NCBI GenBank assembly: GCA_039881145.1 | Contig: JAYKKI010000067.1 | Coordinates: 1,622,001-1,686,000 of the forward strand | Length of the DNA: 64,000 bases | Direction: 5' to 3' | Source of the DNA: Druceiella hillmani | Lineage: Eukaryota > Arthropoda > Insecta > Lepidoptera > Hepialidae | In this document: positions 25,571-36,775 of the stretch, in pieces | Layout of the letters: the number at the start of each line of letters is the position of its first letter | How positions within the stretch are numbered: the stretch's first letter is position 1 | Position numbers and translations under genes: made by a program | The notes under the pieces: generated by a model | What the model saw: only the letters and a program-made list of their open reading frames with translations | Databases searched by the model: none | What the model was told of the DNA's origin: nothing

Positions 25571-27381
25571 TATATACATTGATTTTTGAAATCTTTGTCA
25601 CGTTGTTTTAAAATATATACACGTATATATACTCGTATACATACATTAATAATTCATATATATATATATATAAACTGTAACTACGCGACAAAACTGATGA
25701 GCAATTTTTACGTAATCACCGTATGTGTTTAATATCATGGGTTAATAATATGTGGTCATACTTAGTAATATTCGTTGTATTGTGCAAATAAGGCAGAGAT
25801 ATATTACTGTTACTTACTTTAAAACCCCATAACTCTCTCATTTCTCACTCAATTTTTCCAGCTATTTAATATATATTTTCATGATATTTTATTAGAAACA
25901 GCAAATTTATTTTTGCATTTATTCTTATAATAGCTTCAGTATTCTAAAGGATAGCTTCGAACGAATAACTCACAGGACATTTGTTTGTGTGTTTTTAGAA
26001 CAACATTTTTCATCGTCACATCTTCTTCCTTTAATTCTGAGTGAGGTCTTTTTCAGATAAGATATACCTAGTTATTTCGAAGAAGCAGGTCTTTACTCTG
26101 TCATCTCTTTATTAAAATGAAAAGTAACCTTATGAGGAATTGTAATTCAAATCGATTCGGTTATAGATATTTAATACCATTTTGTTAATTTTTACTCTAT
26201 GTTTACATATTACATACTCTCATCGACAATTGTTCAGGCATTGTTTCATTATGTAAATTTAAAGTAAAAGACGCATGCGTAAATTTCAAACATCATCTGA
26301 CAAGTTTTCATACTAAAATTCACCTTAACGTGATACGTTCTCTACCCTCTCATATTGCATTACTTTCGTTCCATACTTTCGCTATACCATTTCAATTTAT
26401 TTACACCCTTCCATGTATTAAAAATTTGGCTTTAAAAAACGTTAATTGAAAATATTGACATATTTTTTGGCTCTCAAACATGTATCGAGCAACACTGTAC
26501 GGCGCGTAATGGAAGCTGTGAAATATTCCTCCCGATTACGTATTCATCTCTGTCCCAATCCAAATACAAATATTAAATTCATAACTCGGATAACAGAAGC
26601 TGATTTCAAACAGAATCCTCGGGATTTGTTGTGTAATATCGTTTTTATATTTCGATTTGTTTGTTCTGATACCGAATTTTTGCGTTGCGATAAAATACAT
26701 AATATTTTATTTACGATGTACTTTATCGACAAAGATTTGTGTGAATTTTATGTAAATTGCGTAAAACCATGCTAGCCTAATTTTTTTTTATCCTTTTACC
26801 CGCATCCTACGAAAGGTTAAATTCTATATCATGCAGGAAAGACATTAAAAATGATGTTGGCTCGCAATTGGGAAAGGTATTAGAAATTACGTGCATGAAG
26901 CAATTATTCAGGTATTACTGTAAAAGCAAGAATTAAAATACGTAAAAAATAAATATTTAATGAAAAAAAAACGAAAATTCCTATTCTCCCAAGTTTTTAA
27001 CAGTTACGACATTACTTGCATATAACGCTAATTCTTATTTAACAGAAAGACAACAATACCATCCAGCTTCGTGGACCTTTGCTCTCTGCTTCGGAAATTG
27101 CTATACATTTAGGCTTATAATTTTCTCGAATCCTTTATGTTGTACACATCAGAGAGGTGGATGTTATGTTTAACAGAAACTCGGGGGTTTTTTATGTAAT
27201 ACAATAAATCTGGGTGCAGGTGCCAGCCGGAAAAATGCATTTCATAAGGTTTTTGATAAGCTATTGTGTTTATTCTGTATATATATAACAGTGTAACAGG
27301 AAGAGTATTTATAGTAGCGAAATAATATACAACCATCTAATGACGACTTATTTACCAGTTAATTTTATTTAATAGTTATTA

Positions 27382-27386
<5 letters not shown>

Positions 27387-27441
<55 letters not shown>
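27387..27441. repeat. (TA)n microsatellite
   Basis: AT repeat with one TG interruption, 130 bases before the hammerhead-bearing fold-back. Confidence 0.95.
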
Positions 27442-27570
27442 TTAAAATTCATTTCTTTGAATTGAATAATTAAAAAGTAATATTGAAATTACACGATTTA
27501 ACACTGACCATTAACCTTATACGATAAATGTAACAAACGCTGGGCGGTAATTTTGTAGAAATTCATTATT

Positions 27571-27726
27571 CACATTTAAATGAAACTACGTGATGTAGTA
27601 TTTCTACTTTCATTAATTGCTAATATCCCACCTGAAGATGTTGTAAAACAACGAAACCTAGGTCGTGGTAAAGAACTTAAAGAAAGTAGAAATAATACTA
27701 CATCACGTAGTTTCATTTAATTGTGA
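27571..27726. repeat. Inverted arms enclosing a hammerhead motif
   Basis: Left arm 27571-27611 and right arm 27682-27726 are reverse complements of each other, apart from one mismatch and a 3-base indel (TGAAACTACGTGATGTAGTA is shared). About 70 bases lie between them. The arms extend helix I of the ribozyme in the loop, so a transcript would fold into one long rod with the ribozyme core at its tip. Confidence 0.9.
27628..27668 (+). ncRNA. Hammerhead ribozyme, Penelope-like-element type
   Basis: All conserved elements are present in order. Helix I is CCAC (27628-27631) with GTGG (27665-27668). The core is CTGAAGA (27632-27638). An extra T is followed by helix II, GTTGT (27640-27644) with ACAAC (27648-27652), and an AAA loop. 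The GAAA box is at 27653-27656. Helix III is CC-TA-GG (27657-27662), then U16.1 and C17 (27663-27664), with predicted cleavage after 27664. The very short helix III and the extra base after CTGAAGA are typical of the minimal hammerheads described in Penelope-like retroelements, which act best as dimers. No PLE reverse transcriptase or GIY-YIG sequence was found nearby, so this is probably a solo terminal fragment. Confidence 0.8.
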
Positions 27727-27949
27727 AGCAAACACTTTAGTTTTTGCCGTCGCAAGTTGCATAAAATTCAAATAGATATTAAAAAAAATAAAAATTACTT
27801 TTACAACATTTACGTTTTCTGTACATTCCAATAACTTTCGATATAGAATACGGCATTATCCTTTGAAATACCGGATTTGTTAAACATGCGATACCTGTTA
27901 TTATGGATTTGTAATTCCGTGCGAGGTTCCTTAAAATAACAATTGAACG

Positions 27950-30175
27950 TTGAATTTCACGGATAAAGAAAGGAAATGCTTACATGAATTGGGCGGTAGA
28001 TGGGGTTGGAAGTATGTCATGTCGGTGTAACACTATATTACCCCTCAGAGTTTACTCAAGTAATTAATTTAACTTAATTAATGTAAGTTACCCCTCAGAG
28101 TATTATTCAAGGAATTATTTCTCCAAGGTCTTGTAACTATATAAATATAAGCAGATAAAATATTCACTAAACGGACACTTAATAACATATTTGCCGTATG
28201 ATATGCAGGACTCTGATAAAACTAATATTCATGGTCTTTCACAGACTTGACATATCTGCTAGTCATTTGGCAATTAGGTAAATAGAAGGATGAATATTTT
28301 TATTATAAATGAGCGTTCAACTGTGCGACTGAATAATGAATACGCCTCTGATTGTCATTGAAAGTGCTCTCAAAAGATTGTTGAGTTCCAAGATGATTGA
28401 ATTGTCCATTTCGCCATTCAATATCTTGAATGAGGAAGAAAGTGGGATTAAAATATAGACCGTTCATTATACACAATTACTATAACATCAGCGGCGCGGT
28501 TAAAATAATGGCGTCCGTTATTCGCACATGGCACGAAGCTATTTTCACTTGCCAACAATGAAGCGGATCGCGAGACGCTGTAACGTGACATCAATGCCGC
28601 TTGATAAGTAGAGCGTGGCAAGTGGCTTGCTTCTTAATGCGGGTGAATGCTCAGCGACAAGCTAAAGTCGCACGTACATGTAACTCCTATCAAGTTACCA
28701 TAAGCTGATGTTGTACATTTAGGAGTAAAAATATTTCTCGATTCTCGGTTGATATTTTAAATTGTTTGTCCAATGGGACGCAATATGATGTCGTACTGAA
28801 AATCATAACAACTTCATAATCTTTTTAATAAGCTACGATAGATGATTCAATAAGCGATGGATTAAGAAATATAACTGAAAAGCCAGATTTTTCTGCACAG
28901 AAATATATATCCCAAGAAATTATATTTTCGTGTGTAAGCACGTATAGATTATTACTAAAATATATTGAAATCAAAACTCGGTGCAAAGACCTGACTCTCC
29001 AGTGAAGATGCAACAATCATCAAGTTGTTGTTTATCCTGAAAATCGTTCGAACGTTTGCGTCGAAGTTTTTCGAGTCATTAGTGAACAGTGCATTTCTTA
29101 ATTTGGAGAAGTTCTAATTTCACTGATATCCGCCGTCGATTTAAAAAAAGTGCAAATATTCAAAGCGCATAAATTAGCGTACAATATACAATATTTCAAT
29201 AAAATTTTGTAACTTAAATAGAAGCATAGTCAAGGAATATCTTTACTGGAAAAATAAATAAAGAAGATGAGTATACTTGTTCTCTTATGAAGACAATAGT
29301 TCTTCCCGGGGTATCGCAATTGTCATCTCTTAACTTTACTGGAAAGATTTGAAAAGTGTACGCTAGTAGCCAAAGCTACTTTGTTGATCCGTTTTCCATC
29401 TTTGACCAAGTGAAAGTAATTTCTAGTGATCTTTAACCCAACATTTTTTCTATCTGTTCGTACGATCAAAATACTCGTTGCATCAGATATCCTTTACATG
29501 AAGTTCATAATATTAATACTGTGCGCTACTAGACGTTATCTGCTTTAACTAAAGAAAAATAGTCATTATCCCCAACGCACCTCGTATTTACATAAAACTG
29601 ACAACTTACGCATACGATTAAATTGAATAAAATGTCAACATCAATAAAAATAATCTTCGTTTTTCACGCCTCGTAAAACGCCCACTCTGCCATAACGACG
29701 CACGTATCGCCGGCACTAAATCATAACGTAACACGAAAATGCACTCACCCCTCGATATTTCAGCCACGTTCTAGCTCTTCACAGCTTCGAACTTTACTGC
29801 GTCTTCGTATTCTGCAGGACTAAGTTTTCCCGTTTGTTGAAAATATCATACGTACTATGTATACATAAATATGTAAAAGTGGGGTTAAAAAAAGAAAACG
29901 AAATAAAGAAGAATGACAGGGACAGCAGAGTTATGACATCCTTGTGACAGGACACAGTGACCGCTACACTAATTAAAAGTCGGAGGAAGGCTAAACAATA
30001 ACATAGTTCTTACTTCTTGCGTAAAGCGTGACTTAGACGTACAGTAGACTCTCACTCTATTTCAATTTACACAAAGAGTCTATATATTTTACTTTAGTTA
30101 ACATCTTATAAATAATGCATTTGTGGAAACCTGTGAACAACAGTAAAGTATACAAATGTATGTTACAAATATACC
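27950..30175. repeat. First right arm, outer part (segments z and y, inverted)
   Basis: 28130-28770 matches 4680-5180 inverted and 44560-45170 directly. 28960-30175 matches 1260-2600 inverted and 46180-47480 directly. Landmarks are ATTCTCGATTGATATTTTAAA-like sequence near 28740, CAAAACTCGGTGCAAAGACC (28972) and GGCACTAAATCATAACGTAAC (29713). Two copies of TTACCCCTCAGAGT at 28037 and 28088 form a local 50-base tandem duplication. There is no ORF of note. Confidence 0.8.
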
Positions 30176-30192
30176 GTTAACGTAATTAATTT

Positions 30193-30244
30193 AAAAAATT
30201 GCACAATAATTATGTTTTTGTACATAATTATTGTGCAATTTTTT
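30193..30244. repeat. Perfect 23-bp hairpin
   Basis: Arms 30193-30215 and 30222-30244 (AATTGCACAATAATTATGT core) are exact reverse complements with the 6-base loop TTTTGT. It lies just beyond the end of arm segment y and just before core B begins. Non-coding. Confidence 0.95.
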
Positions 30245-31269
30245 TTGCTCTGAAAAGCAATCAATAAAGTTATGGTGGAATTATTTTGTTTGACTTTGAA
30301 ATACAATTTAATCAAAATCACTACTAAATATAATTTAATCAAAAACACTTAATTACGTAAACTCGTAACTAATAAGGGTTTTAATGAACTCAGATTAAGA
30401 TGATACGTTGTGTTATTTGAAATTGGAGACCATACACATATATGTAACACTGTATGTATCTACAGGTTTACTTCAGCAACTGATTCAATTGTAATCTTCG
30501 TTGAATGTAACTTAAATATAAGCGACAAAGCGGCTAAACATATGTTCTATGCAGTTTTCTATTACTATTTCAAATTTTCATTCACTATTTATTAGTACTA
30601 TTTCAAAAAGGTTGTATTAAAATAAATAGTCCTAAAATAAAAATTCGATTAAACCCAATAAATTTATAAAACCCTCTATTTCTGACCCGACTAATGAGAA
30701 CTAATTTAATAACTATGATAGTTCAAATATTTTTCCCATTACTGTAGAATCTCCTTGTGAAAATATTATACTCATTTATAATTTAAGCTCTGAATTCAAA
30801 GAAAGTAGTAAAATAACTGGTAAGAACGGTGTTTAACGTCTGTGATATAACAAATGAAAAATGTATGTTAAAAGCTTTATTCAATTAATCTTAGGCCTAT
30901 AGATTTGTTTTAATTATGATGCAAACATTAAAACTATTTCAACAAGCAACAGAAAAAAATAAGTTCGCACAAATAACTTAGTTAAATTATTACATAAATC
31001 TTATTTAAATACTGAGAAAAGGAAAACGGTTATATCTATTTTTACTGAATAAATCACATTTATTTTCATTTAAAAGGTTATGTTCTTCACTCCCAATACT
31101 GTAGTCCACGAAATACCTATAACCTCAAATTTCCTACTTACACAACAAATATTCAATATACTTTCTGGATAAATGTTCATTTAAAACTGAAATTAAAAAT
31201 AAAAGATGAACAATGTTGATGGATTACAAGAGGCAAAATGAAAATAGTATGTCTACCGCTTACCCAATA

Positions 31270-32360
31270 TTAACAAAATATTGAACCCATTTGGTTATTG
31301 AAAATATTTTTGAAACCACAGATTTGGCTTCACGATTTTATCGGATAAGTAATAACCTAAAAACGTTGAAAAATAACTTTTAGAGTACCTTTTGATCATT
31401 ATTAATATACAGGCATGTCTTTTGGGCTTAATAATGCTCTTACAACGGTTTAACTCTTAAAGAATACAGTTTTAAATAGTTTAGAAAGATTGAAATATTT
31501 CGTATATTTTTGTGACATCGTCATATATACGGCTAATCTAGATAATCATAAAAAAATAATTGAGATGTTTGATCGACTACCTAAATATATTCTGGAACTC
31601 CAACCAGATTAATACAATTTTTTTAAGGAAAGATGTTATATATTAAGAACTGAAAACAGTGTTAAATTTAACCTAAGTAAAATTATTGCAGACAAAAATA
31701 TTCCTTTCCCATAAAATGAGCGTGGTATTAAAAGTTTTGTTGGTTTACTATATTATCAACAATTCATAACTTAATTCTTAAAACTTCCCAAACCGCAAAC
31801 AAAACTCTTACGAAAAGGTACGCCATTTAATTGAACAAGTTTTCAGAAACAATCTTTCGAGGATTTAGGGAATTTGCTATATAAATTTATGCCTGTACTC
31901 CGATATCCAAATGTTTCAGAACGATTTATCTTAACCACTGACGCAAGTAACTTTTCTGTTGAAAATATTTTATGTCAAAGAAACAAGTTAAAAATTTACC
32001 TATAATATACATCTATAATATAATATATATGGAACATTAAATAGTACTGAAGTTAATTGTTCAACGACAGACCATGGCTTATTAAATATTATGTGGTCAG
32101 TCAGATATTTTAAACCTTATATGTATAGAAGGAAGCATAATATCATAACCGATCAAAATCCATTAACCGGATTATTTAATGTTTAGGATCGTGCGTTGGT
32201 GGCTCATATTAGAAGAATTTTGTAATAATTATAAATAACGAGAAAAACCGTAATAAGTTGAAGAATACAATAAATATACTAGACTCCATATCTTCTAGTT
32301 ACCCTCCAAATGAAACGAGACCATAAAAAATGAATCTTGGGTTATAGAAATGAATATTTC
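31270..32360 (+). pseudogene. Ty3/gypsy-type pol relic, RT to RNase H (copy B)
   Basis: Same relic as at 10100-11180, partly better preserved. MSFGLNNA is at 31415 (PFGL-NAP motif). FVYFCDIVIYTANLDNH is at about 31500-31550 and covers the catalytic box, where the YLDD-type motif reads YFCD, i.e. the first aspartate is lost. The RNase H start is clear at about 32060-32190: STTDHGLLNIMWSVRYFKP, then RKHNIITDQNPLTGLFNV, matching the TTEKE-LAIVWA and TDHKPL blocks, with the catalytic glutamate block altered. Several stops and frame changes are present. No LTR, gag or integrase was seen. Confidence 0.8.
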
Positions 32361-32483
32361 TGGAATACCAGGTCCATTTTCGCTGGAATTGTTTTTGCTT
32401 GTTTACAAAAGCTGGTATTTTTTTGGACATAGAAAACAAAACACTCGGTGATTGATAATCAGAAATAGGAAAAAATTAAAATA

Positions 32484-33363
32484 TTGGATTGGTTAAAAGT
32501 AATGAGCGATTTTTTTAATTACTTAGAAAATATGGGAACGTTCTAGAAGCTTCCATTATCGAAGATATATAAAAGGCGCGGTGCGCTCTTACTGATTCAG
32601 TAGTAACTAAGACACTGCACTGTTAACACGCATAAAATGTAGACGATACTAAGATGCATGTAAGACACTTTCTACGAGTATCAATCTGGTCAATCTGCTG
32701 TCGAGGCTAAGTAACGTAAATTATGCCAATGCGTAGCTCCTGAAGCAATGCATGAATTTAGTAGCGAAAATTATTCCCTGAATATTCAATCACGCTCTGT
32801 TCCACCGGTGGAACTGGATAGCGACAGGTTAAAATTGTTAATTGAAGAAGTAACCGATTGTCGACACGTTGACTAGCAACTGAGTTCGGGTGCTTCCACG
32901 GAGCTATAGAGAATCATTTACACGGCTTGAAAAGCTTTAAATACGCGTGGTTACCACATGAACTTAGCCCGAATCAGCTGTAGTCGTAATCCGGTTCTTA
33001 TTCAGACGAACAGATACACCGTAAAATTTTGGATTTTGGACGCAAATCTCCCACTCGCCATATTCCCCAGACCTTGCTCCCACTGATTATTATTTGTTTA
33101 GATCGCTCAACAACTCCTAACACGAAAGAAACTTTGATGATGAAGACCACCTACGACAGATAGTTAATAGGCCAGTTTTTTAAATTTCAAATCACCTGAT
33201 TTTACACAGATACTATCCACTCCCTGTCAGTGCGTTGGAGATATGTAGTACATATGTAGTAAAATGATGGTGATTTTTATATCGACGATTAATTAAATTG
33301 AAATTGGAATTATAATAAAAAATTATAACATTATTACCGCTTATACTTATTAATGAACCCAAA
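32484..33363 (+). mobile_element. Mariner transposon 2, internally deleted
   Basis: The left end TTGGATTGGTTAAAAGTAATG (32484) follows a TA, and a roughly complementary right end lies at 33335-33363 (ACCGCTTATACTTATTAATGAACCCAA). The length of about 880 bases, against about 1.3 kb for a full element, is explained by loss of the catalytic middle. N-terminal helix-turn-helix remnants (TEFGC, ENHLHGLKSFKY) and WLPHELSPNQL are followed directly by a C-terminal piece with SPYSPDLAPTDYYLFRSLNN-like residues in mixed frames and DDEDHLRQIVNR (about 33136-33170). The first and second catalytic D motifs are deleted. It is absent from core A, so it arrived after the core duplication. Confidence 0.85.
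32536..32575 (+). promoter_or_regulatory. Heat-shock element and TATA box in mariner 2 leader
   Basis: GAA at 32536, TTC at 32541, GAA at 32546 and TTC at 32551 have exact 5-bp spacing, with a further GAA at 32561. A strong TATA box, TATATAAAAGG, lies at 32566-32576, followed by a GC-rich start region. This is the layout of an insect hsp70 core promoter. The distance from HSE to TATA is short (about 12 bases). Confidence 0.75.
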
Positions 33364-33413
33364 AAAAATATAACCGTACTACAAAGAAACAATAAGTATC
33401 ATCAAGAACGCGC

Positions 33414-33416
33414 ATA

Positions 33417-33479
<63 letters not shown>
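33414..33479. repeat. (TA)n microsatellite
   Basis: AT repeat with one ATACATAT interruption, 50 bases after mariner 2. Confidence 0.97.
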
Positions 33480-33483
<4 letters not shown>

Positions 33484-34121
33484 TAACAATAAAAATGTAA
33501 CGAAATACATAATATTCTAGAAACGATTAAAAAAATAATCAATTTTTCATTTAATTTGTAGCCATTGCCTAAATCTCTTAAATATAAACTGTATACTGAT
33601 ATGGATACAGGATACTGAATAAATATTCATTCGGATGTTGTCAAAATGAATGTCTGTTGCTTTTATTTTTCAGTGTTATGTGGCTTTTTCCGACAAGGCT
33701 ACAAGATTAATGAATTAGTAAGTTACATGTTTGTATAGAGAATTCAAGGAGAAATAATCTGAACTTGCCGCTTTAAAGGTTTATGTAGAAAGAGCATTTA
33801 CGAAGCGTGATAAAAAATTACCTGCATTTTCATAACGAAATACAAGATTTCTTATTTGTCTGATTGAGGATCTCTTTTCTATTGAAATCATATTTAATCA
33901 AAACTTAGTCATCCTAAAAATATATAACAATCGCGACTAAATTAATTTAACTACATTTACGCTGTAATACAAATGTTTGAATTAAATGGTCTCTACTCTG
34001 TATGGAGTTTTAAGGTTAATAACAAATTTTCGCTCGCTTCGGCACTATTGGTACGCAAACGGCAAAATTGCGAAAATATATAAGAAAAAGTGAAACAAAT
34101 GCGTTTGAAGGATTTTTACAG

Positions 34122-34167
<46 letters not shown>
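34122..34167. repeat. (TA)n tract at the paralogous place of the core A (CG/TG)n tract
   Basis: Flanked by GTATATG on both sides. The aligned flanks show that it occupies the position held by the 340-base CG/TG tract (11971-12311) in core A. Confidence 0.9.
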
Positions 34168-34344
34168 AAGAAAATATTCAGAAACAGAAATTAAGTTGTT
34201 TAACGATATAAAACCGTACGTTTTTTTTCAAATTGTTCGCTAGCAATAAAAGTAACGAATGGACATTACACTTAGCAACTCTTAAACAATTCCGAAGGCA
34301 TCATCCCGCACCTTTTAACTCCCGCTACCTTTCACTTATTGACC

Positions 34345-36708
34345 AGCAGAATCCGGCCACTTACATACAGAAATATTTTTCATACAAATTGTCGCATCTC
34401 GCTATCTCTTTCTAACACAGCAAACTTCTTTGTACTTTAATTTTCAATTTTTTTCCTTGTCTATGTCATAGAGTAAGTAGCCTTTTGTCATAATGCGTCG
34501 TAAAATTGCTGTTAAATCGCTCAAAATGTAAATAGGTTTATCAAGACTTGTGCTTTTTGCGCTTTTTCCACTCCATTTTATACATTCCGAGACAATCATA
34601 CATAAGGTGTATACTCCAGTAACGCATCAGAGCTGACATACACAACGTTTTTTTTTATATTTTTTAATTATATATTTGTATCTGTTTTAATATTATCTCT
34701 ATCTGTTTCGATTTATTTCATCTCTGTCTACGAAGTCTTTAATTTGTGAAATTGTGTTGTTATCTTTTCAGTATATTAATAATATCTTTGCGTTCGTTTT
34801 AATATTATCTCCATTAGTTTTCATTTATTTCTTTTCTAATTACGTACTATTAAAATCGTGAAATAGTTTTGTTATCTTTTAAATATGTATATATATCTAT
34901 ATTTTAAATATTCCAATGGATGAAAATAGAAGCGCAGTTTGGCTAAATATTATTGGAAGTGAAAACTTAATAATTTTATCTGTAGCAAGTCTGAAAACTT
35001 TATACAAGAAAATAAGCATGAATTGCAATGAAAAGTGAAAATTATGAATCAAATTATATATTACAAGTGCTGAAATCTGATTTATTTGTTATGTATGATC
35101 CCATATCTTTATTGAAAGATATGAGGAATTATTTGTTAAAGTGCGACCTGTTGTTTGGGAATAAACATAGAGCAAAATGGAAAGATATTGTATTAGATAA
35201 GCATGATGCTAGTGGAAGTATGAAATTATTGCCTAGAATAAAAAATTATTATATATCCGTACAGATTGCGTAAAAGCAAGAGCTTTCAGTTGCAGACGTA
35301 CATGGAAATTTATTACAGAAGAGGAAATGTATAAAGTTCAATTTATTTTCTCATGTTTATCATTCTTAAAATGAATTGAAATTTATGAAAATTACCACTT
35401 TATTGCCACCAGTTGACTTGGTGCTAATATTTTATTAGTTTTTTTATTGTATTCTATGCATTATAGTGTCTATATACTCTTCCATGCTTATAAGTCTTCT
35501 ATTTCATAAGAACAATCTTTTGAAAACATTTTCTTCTTCATTAAAAACGTTTATTATATGCATTGAAAATTCAACTCCATTTCCAGACGATCCAGTGATT
35601 CCAGGGAGAAGTATTACAATGGCAGATATGGGCAAGTTCATTGGTTTTTTTTAAAACAAGATTTGGTAGATCAATCACAAATTTTAAGTTTTAATTTTCA
35701 TTGCGTGTCTAGCACGTTTCTCACTGAATGAAATGTTAATGCTTATGTTTTGTTGCCAAAATTGCCAAAGAAAACTGGGAAGTGCAAGGCATGTGAAAAT
35801 ACATTGAAGTGTGAAATTCAGTCTTATTTTTCATCGCTTTGTTGCAAATAGGGTAATCGATTATTTTATAACAGAATCATTTTTATTTGAACCTTTAGTA
35901 ACTCGATCAAATTGAATAATAACTAAGGAAGTTTGCTTAACAAAATTATTTAATTTCACATTTAAAAATATTTTTGAACTCAATTAGCATTTTAACTGAA
36001 TTGACTGTAAGGAAAATAAAGATTTACTTAGATTTCAGTTCATCAGTATTACAACCCTTGAAATTTTTGATTGATATGATATGTCTTACATACTAATGAG
36101 ATACGGGCATTATAATAAAATATGTAATGCCCGTAAATCAATTTGAGGCGACAAGAAACTTTTTTTACATTTCAGTAATAACGGAAAACATCTTCCAAAG
36201 TGTTGTATAAATAATTATTAAACAGAGGGCAGCACAAGCTCTCCAGTCAGTGAGCTGACATGTTAGGTGTTATTGGCACAATAAAAACTTCTTTGTCAAT
36301 TAAAGTGGTTATGTATTAATTAATAAACCGTAATTATTCGTAAATACATTCGTAATTCGTATATTATAAGAGTGACATTAAAAAGCGTGACTTCCTTGTT
36401 AACCTCAAAGTGAAAAAGTGTCGGTTTTTATTAGTGGTTTAATGGCTGGTTTCTGAAGACAATAGATGACCTTTTTAAATTGCTATCGGCTCATTAAAGT
36501 TGTGTATTCGATAAACTACAGATAACTGTCAACGTGTTTCCGAGTACAATTTCGTTCCTTTGATAACTATCGGTTCGATAAGCATTTTACTCACTATATG
36601 GCTCTTTCTTAAAAAAATATTTAAAGATGTTTTTTTTTAATATCACGTAAATTCAATGTATTAAAATTTAAATATTATTGTAAGCATATTTGTTTTGACG
36701 ACTGAATG

Positions 36709-36775
<67 letters not shown>

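Larger units (their letters stand above)
20310..26800. repeat. Right inner arm (inverted partner 5620-8970)
   Basis: Blocks at 20310-20430, 21590-22140 and 26260-26780 are reverse complements of 8660-8970, 7690-8010 and 5990-6490 respectively. The spacing is larger here because this arm carries extra DNA: a minus-strand TE relic at 20590-21300 and several (TA)n tracts. Positions 22700-24940 have no recognisable gene; the short minus-strand frames at 23526-23836 show no known motif. Confidence 0.7.

Noticed and set aside
26446..26775. 109-residue ORF (KILTYFLALKHVSSN...)
   Set aside because: It falls in an inverted arm whose partner (5990-6490) does not keep an equivalent frame; no motif was recognised.
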